From Caldisericota bacterium (GTDB lineage Bacteria; Caldisericota; JANLFM01), in contig JANLFM010000010.1 of NCBI GenBank assembly GCA_024655865.1, positions 16,490 to 66,335 of the forward strand: a stretch of 49,846 bases of DNA, given 5' to 3'. The position numbers and the translations under genes are program-made. The notes under the pieces were generated by a model, which was not told the origin of the DNA, did not search any database, and saw only the letters and a program-made list of their open reading frames with translations. Shown here in pieces: positions 8,317 to 16,703 of the stretch (within the stretch, counting starts at the first letter, position 1; each line of letters begins with the position of its first letter).

Positions 8317-9594
8317 ATGTTCGTAGACAGAGCAAAAATTCTGGTCCGGGGCGGAAAAGGGGGAAACGGGTGTGTTGCCTTTAGGAGAGAAAAGTTTGTC
8401 CCTAGAGGGGGTCCCTCCGGAGGAGATGGCGGTAACGGCGGTAACGTCTATCTGGAAGCCAATCCTCATCTCTTTACTCTGCTCGACTTCACGTATAAGC
8501 GGATTTACGAGGCTCCATCAGGAAAAAACGGTCAAGGTGGAAGGAAGCATGGAGCGAGCGGTGAGGATCTTGTGATTCCTGTTCCCGTGGGCACTATCGT
8601 CCAGACCGGGAACGGCCAGATACTGTGTGACCTTACAGAACCCGGTCAGAGGGTTCTCGTGGCCAGGGGGGGAAGGGGAGGGCACGGAAATGCTTTTTTC
8701 GCAAGCTCCACCAATAGATCTCCCCGTTTTGCGGAAAAAGGGGAAAAAGGAGAAGAGGTGGAGCTTCAACTTGAGCTGCGTTTGATTGCTGATGTAGGAA
8801 TTATTGGTAAGCCCAATGCTGGAAAGTCTACCCTGCTCAGCGCTTTGACCGCTTCTACGCCCAAGATTGCCGATTATCCCTTTACTACTTTGAGTCCTGT
8901 TCTTGGGGTTCTTACCTTTCAGGACCTTAGCACTTTGACCCTGGCGGAAATCCCGGGTTTGATTGAGGGAGCTCATGCTGGGGCTGGACTGGGCCATGAA
9001 TTCCTGCGTCACGCTTTGCGCTGTCGGGTGCTCCTTTGCCTTCTCGACCTCACCGGGAAGCCCCTCGAAGAATGGGAAATGTTGAGGAACGAGCTCCTTC
9101 TTTACGATAGTGCTCTCGGCAATAAGCCTTATTTAATTGCCTTGAACAAATGCGACCTCCTCAGTCCTGAAGAGATTGCCGAAGTAAGGGACAGATTTCC
9201 GGATAACGAGAAAGAACTGCTGGTAATCTCAGCAAAAGAGGGTATAAACCTTGAAGAGCTCAAAATTGCCCTGAAGGAAATGGTGGAAAAGGCTCCTCCT
9301 GTGGAATCTCCGCTTTCCCGGTCAAGGGTTGTTTACCGCCTATCTCCAAGGGAGACCAGGGAGTTCATAGTGAGTAAGGTTTCTGATGGAATTTTCGAAA
9401 TCGAGGGAGATTACCTGAAACGGCTGGTGGAAAGAACTGATTTTGATAACCAGGAAGCCATTAAGCGATTGCAGAGGCAATTCGATAAACTTGGTGTGGA
9501 AAAGGAGCTAAAAAAAGCAGGGATCAAGGAGGGGGATACCGTGCGTATAGGGGGCATGGAATTCGAATTTAAGGAATCTGGGGAAGAAGCATGA
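8317..9594 (+). CDS. obgE: Obg family GTPase ObgE/CgtA
   Basis: Encodes 425 residues. The glycine-rich Obg fold spans about 1-158 (GGKGGNGCVAFRREK, GGDGGNGGNVYLEA, GRGGHGNAFF). The GTPase domain follows, with G1 GKPNAGKS near 165, G3 as EIPGLIEGA (E in place of the usual D), G4 NKCD and G5 SAKEG. A C-terminal OCT domain occupies about 345-420. Obg is a GTPase that assists assembly of the large ribosomal subunit and the stress response. It heads an overlapping operon with nadD, rsfS, polA, mutM and coaE. The ribosome binding site (AAAGG) is modest and close to the rpmA terminator. Confidence 0.96.
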   Translation: MFVDRAKILVRGGKGGNGCVAFRREKFVPRGGPSGGDGGNGGNVYLEANPHLFTLLDFTYKRIYEAPSGKNGQGGRKHGASGEDLVIPVPVGTIVQTGNGQILCDLTEPGQRVLVARGGRGGHGNAFFASSTNRSPRFAEKGEKGEEVELQLELRLIADVGIIGKPNAGKSTLLSALTASTPKIADYPFTTLSPVLGVLTFQDLSTLTLAEIPGLIEGAHAGAGLGHEFLRHALRCRVLLCLLDLTGKPLEEWEMLRNELLLYDSALGNKPYLIALNKCDLLSPEEIAEVRDRFPDNEKELLVISAKEGINLEELKIALKEMVEKAPPVESPLSRSRVVYRLSPRETREFIVSKVSDGIFEIEGDYLKRLVERTDFDNQEAIKRLQRQFDKLGVEKELKKAGIKEGDTVRIGGMEFEFKESGEEA

Positions 9595-10190
9595 ATAGGG
9601 TAGGAATCATCGGCGGAGCCTTTAACCCCATTCATTACGGCCACCTTTTTGCCGCCGAAGAAGCCAGGGTAACTTTTAAACTGGATGTAGTTTATTTTGT
9701 CCCTACCGGTACCTCCGTCTGGGAAAAGGAGGAACCCCTTCTGGATAAGGAAATTCGCTACCAGATGGTAGTTATCGCAATCCAAGACAACCCTTATTTC
9801 CGCGTATCCAGAGAGGAAATTGATCGACCTGGAAAATCCTATACTGTTCTTACCCTGCAAAAATTCAAGGAGCTTTTTCCCGCAAGCTCCTTATTCTTCA
9901 TTACAGGGATGGATGCCTTACTAAAATTCCACAAATGGCGTGATCCCGAAGAGATCCTTGAGCTGGCTGAGTTAATTGCTGTTTCCCGACCAGGGTATAC
10001 CCTAAACGATGTGACCAGGTCCCCTTTGAATTCAAGGATTCACGTTTTGAAAACTATCGGGGTAGCGATATCCTCTCGGGAGATCAGGGAGAGGGTGAGG
10101 AAAAATTTACCCATTCGCTATCTTCTTCCTCCGGAAGTGGAGGCTTTTATAAGAGAAAAGAATCTATATAGAGAGGAGGTGCCGAGGTAG
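9591..10190 (+). CDS. nadD: Nicotinate-nucleotide adenylyltransferase
   Basis: Encodes 199 residues. NadD makes deamido-NAD from nicotinate mononucleotide and ATP. The nucleotidyltransferase motif GGAFNPIHYGH lies at residues 8-18, FITGMDAL in the middle, and ISSREIR (the ISSTxIR-type motif) near residue 165. The ATG overlaps the obgE stop (ATGA). Its own TAG at 10188-10190 overlaps the apparent natural beginning of rsfS. Linkage obgE-nadD-rsfS is common in bacteria. Confidence 0.95.
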   Translation: MNRVGIIGGAFNPIHYGHLFAAEEARVTFKLDVVYFVPTGTSVWEKEEPLLDKEIRYQMVVIAIQDNPYFRVSREEIDRPGKSYTVLTLQKFKELFPASSLFFITGMDALLKFHKWRDPEEILELAELIAVSRPGYTLNDVTRSPLNSRIHVLKTIGVAISSREIRERVRKNLPIRYLLPPEVEAFIREKNLYREEVPR

Positions 10191-10201
10191 AAAGCGAACG
10201 C

Positions 10202-10528
10202 TTGCTGGAAGAACTGGTAGAACTTCTCCTGGCCAAAAAGGCTGAGGACGTGGTAACCCTGGACCTGAGGGGCGTTTCCGCTTTTGCTGATTATTTCATC
10301 ATTTCCAGCGCTGAAACCACAAAACAAAGCAAGGCTTTGGTGGAAAGTTTGAACGAGAAAATCGCATCCCTGGGAATTGCTCCTTATGGTGTTGAAGGGG
10401 AGGAAGATGCGAGGTGGGTTCTCTATGACCTGGGTGATATTGTGATTCATATTTTCACTCCCGAGCTCAGAGCCTTTTATGATTTAGAGAGCCTTTGGTC
10501 TCAGGCTAAGAAAAAGGTTTACCTGTAG
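10202..10528 (+). CDS. rsfS: Ribosomal silencing factor RsfS
   Basis: RsfS binds L14 and blocks subunit joining when translation must be slowed. The frame contains the conserved KKAEDVVTLDLRGVSAFADY segment, then SAETTKQSKAL, GEEDARWVLYDLGD and VIHIF, as in the family. The coordinates use a TTG at 10202, which yields 108 residues. However, homology continues upstream as VESERLLEEL, and the GAGGAGGT ribosome binding site at 10173-10180 is placed for a start at 10187. That codon is GTA, not GTG, and its last two bases are part of the nadD stop. The true start is therefore unsettled. Confidence 0.9.
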   Translation: MLEELVELLLAKKAEDVVTLDLRGVSAFADYFIISSAETTKQSKALVESLNEKIASLGIAPYGVEGEEDARWVLYDLGDIVIHIFTPELRAFYDLESLWSQAKKKVYL

Positions 10529-10545
10529 AAAGGGTATCTTCGCAA

Positions 10546-13143
10546 ATGGAAAAGAAAGAAAGAGTCATCCTGGTGGACGGGAATAGCCTGCTTTACCGCA
10601 CCTACTTCGCTCTGCCAAGCCTGACCACCTCTGATGGCATTCCCACGGGGGGAGTTTACGGCTTCACCAATATCCTCTTAAAACTTTTAGAGGAAGTGAA
10701 GCCGGATTTTATCGCTTTCGCCTTTGACCGCCGCGGTCCTACCTTTCGCCACCTGGAATACAAGGAATATAAAGCCCAGCGTCCCAAGACTCCTTCGGAT
10801 TTGGTAGCCCAGGTCACTATGGCTAAGGAGTTAGCTGAGGCCTTTGGCATTCCGGTTTTTGAAAAGGAAGGCTTTGAAGCGGATGACTGCATCGCTACTC
10901 TGGCTCGAAGAGCGTTAAAGGAGGGCAAGCAGGTGATCATCTTGAGCGGCGATCTGGACTCCTTGCAACTTGTCTCCCAGGATATAACTCTCATGACCCC
11001 ACTTAAAGGCATCTCTCAGATCACAGTATATGACCGGGAAGCCGTGAAAAAACGTTTTGGCCTTGACCCGGAGCAGATGCTTGATTACAAGGCCCTGGTT
11101 GGAGATCCCTCCGATAATATCCCCAGGATTCCAGGAATTGGGGAAAAAACTGCCCAGGGCCTGCTTGCTCGCTACGGCTCCCTTAAGGGAATCTACGAAC
11201 ACCTGGAGGAATTGGAGCCGAAAACCAGGGAGACGCTCGTCAAATTCCGACCCCAGGTGGAACAGAACCTGAAACTTTCAGCGCTGGTGGATGACCTGGA
11301 CTTAAAAATTGACTGGGAGCATCTCAGGGTAAAGGAGCCTGATCGGGAAAAGCTCTTAGAGCTTTTTTCTCGCTTGGAGTTCAAAACTCTGATAAAAAAA
11401 TTCGCTTCTACCCAGGTTCAGAATTATTTGGAAATCAAACCACTTTCAGCCTGGGAGAGATCCTCAGATCCCTGGGCACTGGCGATAATTCCGGCGGATC
11501 CTCCTGCCCTTGCCTTAGCCTCCAAAAATGAAGTCTTTGCCCAGGAGATCGACCAAAAAGAGGAGAACCTTTCCTTGTTTTCCAATTTCTTCCCGCTTCC
11601 TGCTCGAGCGAGGGAGTTTATTGAGGACGAAAGTGCCCCCAAGTGGGTGCACGATTTGAAGAGCGGAATTACATTTCTCATGGAGAAGGGACTTGAGCTT
11701 AAAGGTGTCAAGTTCGACTCCATGCTTGCCTCCTATCTTTTAAATTCCTCTCGTAGCTCTCATACTCTGGAGCAGATATATTTGGAACGAGTGAAACAGC
11801 CCCTGTGGAATGAAGAGAGGGATCTCACCTCGTTGAAGCGAGCAGCACTTTCAGCCTGCGCTATAAGAGATCTCACTCCCATTCTTGAGAAGGAGCTCCA
11901 AGAGCAGGGGCTGGAAGAGCTTCTGGTTTCCCTGGAACTTCCCTTAAGCTATGTTCTGGCAGATATGGAATTAACGGGAATCAGGATCTCCATTGATGTG
12001 CTCGAGGAGCTCAAAGGAGAAGCCGAAAAGCGCTTACACGTATTGGAAAAGGAGATCTACGAGCTCTGCGGCACCCAGTTCAACATTTCCTCCCCGAAGC
12101 AATTGAGTTTTGTGCTTTTTGAGAAACTTCAGCTTGCTCGGGGCAAAAAGACGAAGACAGGGTATTCCACGGATATCTCCGTGCTTGAGGGACTTCGGGG
12201 CTGGCATCCGGTGATAGAAAAGATAATCGAACACCGTGAGCTCTCCAAGCTCAAGAACACTTACATCGACGCGCTCCCCGAGTTAATTGATAAGGATAGC
12301 AGGGTGCACACTACTTTTTTGCAAACCTCTACCGCTACGGGACGCCTCTCCTCGGTTAATCCCAATCTTCAAAACATCCCCATCCGTTCGGAGTTCGGAG
12401 GGAGAATCAGAAAAGCTTTTGTTGCCAGCTCTCGTGATCACTTCCTTTTAAGCGCTGATTACTCCCAGATCGAGTTAAGGGTGCTAGCTCATCTCTCCGG
12501 CGATCCCAAGTTAAGGGAAATATTTTTAAGAGATGGAGATATTCACACTAATACCGCTTGCCACATTTTTCAGGTAAGCGAGGATCAGGTAACCTCCGAG
12601 ATGCGCAGAGTAGCAAAAACTGTGAACTTCGGCGTAATCTACGGAATGAGCGCTTATGGTCTTTCTCAGGCTATTTCTGTTCCTACCGAGGAGGCTCAGG
12701 CCTACATCGATTCCTTCTTTCTGGAACATCGAGGAGTGAGGGAGTACCTGGATGGAGTCCTGGAAGAGGGAAGGGCTCGGGGATTTGTCTCTACCATTTT
12801 GGGACGCAGGAGATACATTCCTGATCTTAATTCCTCGAACAAGAAGCTTGTCCAGCAAGCAGAACGCATGGCTATTAATGCTCCAATTCAGGGCTCGGCA
12901 GCAGATATCATCAAACTGGCTATGATTAAGCTCTATCAAGCTCTAAAGAGAGAAGGGATGAAAAGCAAGCTCGTGCTTCAAGTGCACGATGAGTTAGTTC
13001 TTGACTGTCCTCGAGAGGAGAAAAAACAGATCGTGGAAATAGTTCGCCAGATTATGTCTCAGGCTTTCCCCCTTTCCGTCCCCCTAAAGGTGGAGCTTAA
13101 GGGAGGGGAAAACTGGTTCGAAATGGAGCCCCTCAATGCCTGA
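10546..13143 (+). CDS. polA: DNA polymerase I
   Basis: Encodes 865 residues. The 5'-3' exonuclease (FEN) domain fills about 1-290, with LVDGNSLLYR at the start and GEKTAQGLL in the helix-hairpin-helix region. The middle domain (about 300-480) lacks the D-x-E of Exo I and other carboxylates of an active 3'-5' exonuclease, so proofreading is probably lost. The polymerase domain shows DYSQIELRVLAHLSGD (motif A), RRVAKTVNFGVIYGMS (motif B) and QVHDELVLD (motif C). It fills gaps and removes RNA primers. The gene overlaps mutM by eight bases, joining polymerase and base-excision repair in one transcript. Confidence 0.97.
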   Translation: MEKKERVILVDGNSLLYRTYFALPSLTTSDGIPTGGVYGFTNILLKLLEEVKPDFIAFAFDRRGPTFRHLEYKEYKAQRPKTPSDLVAQVTMAKELAEAFGIPVFEKEGFEADDCIATLARRALKEGKQVIILSGDLDSLQLVSQDITLMTPLKGISQITVYDREAVKKRFGLDPEQMLDYKALVGDPSDNIPRIPGIGEKTAQGLLARYGSLKGIYEHLEELEPKTRETLVKFRPQVEQNLKLSALVDDLDLKIDWEHLRVKEPDREKLLELFSRLEFKTLIKKFASTQVQNYLEIKPLSAWERSSDPWALAIIPADPPALALASKNEVFAQEIDQKEENLSLFSNFFPLPARAREFIEDESAPKWVHDLKSGITFLMEKGLELKGVKFDSMLASYLLNSSRSSHTLEQIYLERVKQPLWNEERDLTSLKRAALSACAIRDLTPILEKELQEQGLEELLVSLELPLSYVLADMELTGIRISIDVLEELKGEAEKRLHVLEKEIYELCGTQFNISSPKQLSFVLFEKLQLARGKKTKTGYSTDISVLEGLRGWHPVIEKIIEHRELSKLKNTYIDALPELIDKDSRVHTTFLQTSTATGRLSSVNPNLQNIPIRSEFGGRIRKAFVASSRDHFLLSADYSQIELRVLAHLSGDPKLREIFLRDGDIHTNTACHIFQVSEDQVTSEMRRVAKTVNFGVIYGMSAYGLSQAISVPTEEAQAYIDSFFLEHRGVREYLDGVLEEGRARGFVSTILGRRRYIPDLNSSNKKLVQQAERMAINAPIQGSAADIIKLAMIKLYQALKREGMKSKLVLQVHDELVLDCPREEKKQIVEIVRQIMSQAFPLSVPLKVELKGGENWFEMEPLNA

Positions 13144-13954
13144 GCTCCCTGAGGTTGAAACGATCAGAAGGGGATTAAACGAGCACCTTCCCGGGCTTTC
13201 CATCGAGGAGATAGAAGTGTTCTTCCCGGGAATTCTGAAGAATGAATCCCCGGATAATTTCCGTTTGAGGCTTCTTCGAGACTGCTTTGTTCAGGTGGAT
13301 CGAAAAGGGAAATACCTGCTTCTTTATCTGGCCTCCGACCAGGTGATTGTGATTCACCTGAGGATGACGGGGAATTTGTATTATACTACGCCCAATTATC
13401 CTAAGGAGAAGCACCTGCACCTCTTATTTATCCTGGATAGCAAAGAAGAGCTGCGTTTTGTAGACCAGAGGAAATTCGGGGAAGTGTACCTTATCCTCGC
13501 TTCCCAGGTACAGGATTTTCCTCCACTAAAAAAATTAGGGTTAGAGCCCTTTAATTCCTCTCTCTCCCTTTATAAGTTTGAAGAGATGCTCAAAAATTCC
13601 AAGAGACCAATAAAACAGTTTCTCCTGGACCAGACAAAAATTGCAGGAATTGGCAACATTTACGCAGATGAGGCTCTCTTTCTCGCAAAGGTGATGCCCA
13701 CGAGAAAGGCCGACTCCCTTTCTCGGGAAGAAATCCGAAGGCTCTTCCGCGCAATCAGGGAAGTCTTGAAGAAATCTATTAAGGCTCAGGGTCGAACTTT
13801 TTCCAATTACCGCAATGCCCGCGGGGAAGCGGGTGATTATCAGCCCCTGGTTCACGATCGGGAAAGGAAGTTCTGTCCTTTCTGCGGTACGCCCATAGAG
13901 TACACCAGAGTTTCCCAAAGAGGAACCTTTTTCTGCCCCAAGTGTCAGAAATGA
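13136..13954 (+). CDS. mutM: Formamidopyrimidine-DNA glycosylase
   Basis: Encodes 272 residues beginning MPELPEVETIRRGL, in which Pro2 is the catalytic nucleophile and Glu3 is required. The helix-two-turn-helix has IAGIGNIYADEALF, and a C-terminal zinc finger is formed by CPFC and CPKC at about residues 248-271. The enzyme removes 8-oxoguanine and ring-opened purines and nicks the strand. It overlaps polA by eight bases, and its TGA overlaps the coaE ATG. All key residues are present. Confidence 0.96.
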   Translation: MPELPEVETIRRGLNEHLPGLSIEEIEVFFPGILKNESPDNFRLRLLRDCFVQVDRKGKYLLLYLASDQVIVIHLRMTGNLYYTTPNYPKEKHLHLLFILDSKEELRFVDQRKFGEVYLILASQVQDFPPLKKLGLEPFNSSLSLYKFEEMLKNSKRPIKQFLLDQTKIAGIGNIYADEALFLAKVMPTRKADSLSREEIRRLFRAIREVLKKSIKAQGRTFSNYRNARGEAGDYQPLVHDRERKFCPFCGTPIEYTRVSQRGTFFCPKCQK

Positions 13955-14541
13955 AGGTAATAGTGATTACAGGAAGCATAGCTTCAGGAAAGAGCGAGGT
14001 ATCCAGGCTACTCAGAAAGCTTGGGGCTTTGGTGATCGATGCTGATGAGGTAGTTCACGGGATCCTGGAGAGAGGGGAAAGGACTAAGAAGCACCTTCTT
14101 GAGGAATTTGGCTCGGGAATTTTCAAAGAGGGAAGGGTAGATAGGGATCATCTGGGGAAGATCGTTTTCGCCCAAAAAGAAAAAAGGGTTGCCCTGGAGA
14201 AGCTCCTGCACCCTCAGGTAAAGAGGATAATTTCCGGGAAGATTAAAAGGTTAGAAAAACAGGGAATCGATGTCATTTTCCTGGAAATACCCCTTTTCTT
14301 TGAGGTCCGTTGGCCTCATTCCCCGGATGAGATTTGGGTTGTTTACTCCTCGCCTGACCTTCAGAGAAAGCGCCTCAAGGAAAAAGGGTTCCCGGAAAGC
14401 GAGATTGAAAGGAGGATCTCCGCTCAGCTCCCCTGGGAAGCCAAGCTTACCCGCGCCACCCGGATAATTGATAATTCCGGCTCTCTAAGGGAACTTGAGG
14501 AGAAGGTCCTTTCGGCCTACAGCTCTCTCTTTGAGAGGTGA
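13951..14541 (+). CDS. coaE: Dephospho-CoA kinase
   Basis: Encodes 196 residues from the ATG at 13951. The P-loop GSIASGKS lies at residues 8-15, followed by GALVIDADEVVH and, further on, FLEIPLFFE. CoaE phosphorylates dephospho-CoA in the last step of coenzyme A synthesis. A GTG at 13942 would add three residues, but the ATG forms an ATGA overlap with the mutM stop and gives the expected N-terminus (MKVIVITG). Linkage polA-mutM-coaE is a recurring bacterial order. Confidence 0.95.
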   Translation: MKVIVITGSIASGKSEVSRLLRKLGALVIDADEVVHGILERGERTKKHLLEEFGSGIFKEGRVDRDHLGKIVFAQKEKRVALEKLLHPQVKRIISGKIKRLEKQGIDVIFLEIPLFFEVRWPHSPDEIWVVYSSPDLQRKRLKEKGFPESEIERRISAQLPWEAKLTRATRIIDNSGSLRELEEKVLSAYSSLFER

Positions 14542-14550
14542 TTGAGAGAA

Positions 14551-15267
14551 ATGTATATTTCCTATTCCCGGCTTTCAACTTACCTTAGCTGTCCTTATCG
14601 CTATTACCTGCAATATGTGGAGGGCTTTAGGCCACCGGCAAACGCCTTGATGAGCTTCGGTAGTTCTCTTCACGCAGCCCTCAGGGATTTCTACTCCCAG
14701 GATAAGATACCTCCTACGTTAGATGACCTCTATGCTCATTATTACCGCAATTGGTTTTCCTTCGGATACAGAAGCCGGGAAACCGAAGCTAAATTTTTCC
14801 AGGAAGGGCTTTCCATCCTTGAGGAGTATTACGATAGGAATATAGACGAGTTTTGTCCAGCACTTTTTGTAGAGCGGAGGTTCCAGGTAGAGATCAAGGG
14901 CGTTCCCTTTGTGGGGGTGGTGGACAGGATTGATCGGATGCCCGACGGAACCCTCAGGGTGATTGACTATAAAACCTATAGAAAGAACGGAAGTGGCCTT
15001 CAGCTTATGTTATATCATCTGGCCCTGGAGAAGCTCTTCGGATACCCTCCAGAAAAACTCCTCTATTATTTTTTAAAGGAACAGGAGACCTCCTCGGTCG
15101 AGGTCAATGAAGAAGCTCTGGGGGAGGCGCAGGAAAACCTGGTTAGAATGAAGGAAGGGTTGGAGCGCGGCCTGTTTTTAAAGAACAAGGGCCTCAATTG
15201 TATAAGCTGTGACTTCCAGCGTTTCTGCGAATTAGAGGAAAACGGATACCCTGAGGAGAACCTCTAA
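14551..15267 (+). CDS. RecB/Cas4-like PD-(D/E)XK nuclease with iron-sulfur cysteines
   Basis: Encodes 238 residues. The nuclease core GVVDRIDRMPDG followed by VIDYKT gives the PD-(D/E)XK acidic and lysine residues, and QLMLYHLA matches the trailing motif of the RecB family. One cysteine near the N-terminus (SCPYRYYLQYV, residue 14) and three near the C-terminus (CISCDFQRFC) form the one-plus-three pattern that binds a 4Fe-4S cluster in AddB and Cas4. No CRISPR or addA gene is near, so it is a stand-alone member, probably for DNA end processing. The start at ATG 14551 is preferred over TTG 14542 because GAGAGGTGA lies at a better distance. It ends in a 4-base convergent overlap with the next gene. 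Confidence 0.82.
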   Translation: MYISYSRLSTYLSCPYRYYLQYVEGFRPPANALMSFGSSLHAALRDFYSQDKIPPTLDDLYAHYYRNWFSFGYRSRETEAKFFQEGLSILEEYYDRNIDEFCPALFVERRFQVEIKGVPFVGVVDRIDRMPDGTLRVIDYKTYRKNGSGLQLMLYHLALEKLFGYPPEKLLYYFLKEQETSSVEVNEEALGEAQENLVRMKEGLERGLFLKNKGLNCISCDFQRFCELEENGYPEENL

Positions 15268-16541
15268 TTCCTGTGATGCAATAGGGGAGCGGCGATAAAG
15301 CTCATCCCTTTCTCGGTAAGTGCTCTGGCCGTCAAATTTATGGATTCATGCTTGTCCAGGTAATTTCTAAGGAGCAGGGGCATTTCTCCTTTTTCCTCGA
15401 TTTCTGATTTGAAGCGGAAATAATCGAGAATGTCCGAGGGGTGTTCCCTGGTTTTCTCCACCTCAATCTCCCCGCCTTCATGTTTTGCTGAGATGTTAGC
15501 CACGTGGTCCGCGAGCTCCAATAGTTCCGCTCTCCTGTTATATGGTTGAATTACTATGCTTTTCCAGGTTTCTGTGATGTGGTGCTCGAAGCGGACCACT
15601 TTTTCAAACCCCAAAGCTTTGCGGAATTGAGCGGTAATCTCCATGGTCTTATTGTTCACGGAGTTCGACCAATTGAACCCGACTAAGGGGGAAGTGCCGT
15701 CATCTCGAGAGAAAAGCTTAGCTCCGATTAGTGTCCAGAGCGCAGCGTAAGGGTTGTCATTTCCCATAAACACCGAGATTTTAAACTCAATATCAATGCC
15801 TAATTTATAAAGGAAGTAACCCAAAAGGACAGTCCCGGGATTAATGTTCAGGACCTGCTTAATTCCATAATTGGTGTAGTAGTAGAGGAACTCATCTACC
15901 CACTTCAGGGGATGCTCATTAGGCTGGCCTACCCCTCCGAAGTAACCAGTAATCGTTTCTGGCCCTCCAAGGTGGATGTTGGAGCCATCCGTTCCTTTAG
16001 TATCTAAAGTCTCCACGTAGCTTGCGCCCATGATTTGCATGGAAGCGGCAAACGCCAAAAGATCGCCGTTATCCGCTTCAGATTCCTTCATCTTTCGCAC
16101 TCTGATGAAGCGTCCGGGCATAAGTTCTTCTTTTTCCAGGGCCTGTTGGGCTTCGGCAATCACCCACGGGAAATACTGAGCAGCGCTGATTTCCAGTGTT
16201 ACGGCGAATTCGTCCTTAAATTCCATCTGGTCAGCTTTTGGCCCCAAAACCTTTCTTCGGAATTCCCTTACCGTGATAAACCTCCCTTTATCCCTCTGTT
16301 CCTTCAACCAGAGCACATCCTTCCGATAAGGAGACTCGATTCTTTCTAAATGCGCAAGGAGGTTTTCTAACTTGCGAGCTTCCCGGGCCTTTTGGTTAAT
16401 CTCCTCGGGAGTGCCGTATTTGGCGATCACATCGAGAAAATCCTCAATTATGGGCATCTCTGGATTGAGGAATAATTCGTTAATCACATTCAAGCGATCA
16501 GGGGGGATTTGAAGTTTTTCCCTCATCTCTTTTCTTTCCAT
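15264..16541 (-). CDS. Conserved protein of unknown function (425 aa, possibly TIM-barrel-like)
   Basis: Encodes 425 residues, soluble, with a charged helical N-terminus of about 110 residues. The rest alternates hydrophobic strands and helices: ASYVETLDTKGTDGSN, a glycine-rich HLGGPETITGYFGGVG, QVLNINPGTVLLGY, FKISVFMGNDNPYAA, GFNWSNSVNNKTMEI and VVRFEHHITETWKS. This pattern with conserved-looking Asp, His and Asn ends of strands suggests a barrel-type enzyme, which is inference. I do not recognise the family. The ATG follows AAAGGAGG. It is divergent from the homoserine-dehydrogenase-like gene, with a 162-base intergenic region, so the two may be co-controlled. Confidence 0.8.
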   Translation of the reverse strand: MERKEMREKLQIPPDRLNVINELFLNPEMPIIEDFLDVIAKYGTPEEINQKAREARKLENLLAHLERIESPYRKDVLWLKEQRDKGRFITVREFRRKVLGPKADQMEFKDEFAVTLEISAAQYFPWVIAEAQQALEKEELMPGRFIRVRKMKESEADNGDLLAFAASMQIMGASYVETLDTKGTDGSNIHLGGPETITGYFGGVGQPNEHPLKWVDEFLYYYTNYGIKQVLNINPGTVLLGYFLYKLGIDIEFKISVFMGNDNPYAALWTLIGAKLFSRDDGTSPLVGFNWSNSVNNKTMEITAQFRKALGFEKVVRFEHHITETWKSIVIQPYNRRAELLELADHVANISAKHEGGEIEVEKTREHPSDILDYFRFKSEIEEKGEMPLLLRNYLDKHESINLTARALTEKGMSFIAAPLLHHRN

Positions 16542-16703
16542 CGGTAGCCTCCTTTTGGCCTTTTTCCCACAGATTCATTCTACCCAAAAGCTCCTCGCTT
16601 GAAAATGGAAATTTAAAGCACAATGTAAAGTAATTGTTATAGAATTTTCTTACCGGTGCGTTCCCGGAAAGAACCGCTAAAATGAGAGCGGAAGGAGGCA
16701 GAA

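Noticed and set aside
14551-15267. A cas4 gene of a CRISPR system
   Set aside because: No repeats, cas1 or cas2 are near, and the gene is joined to coaE; a RecB-like repair nuclease is the safer call.
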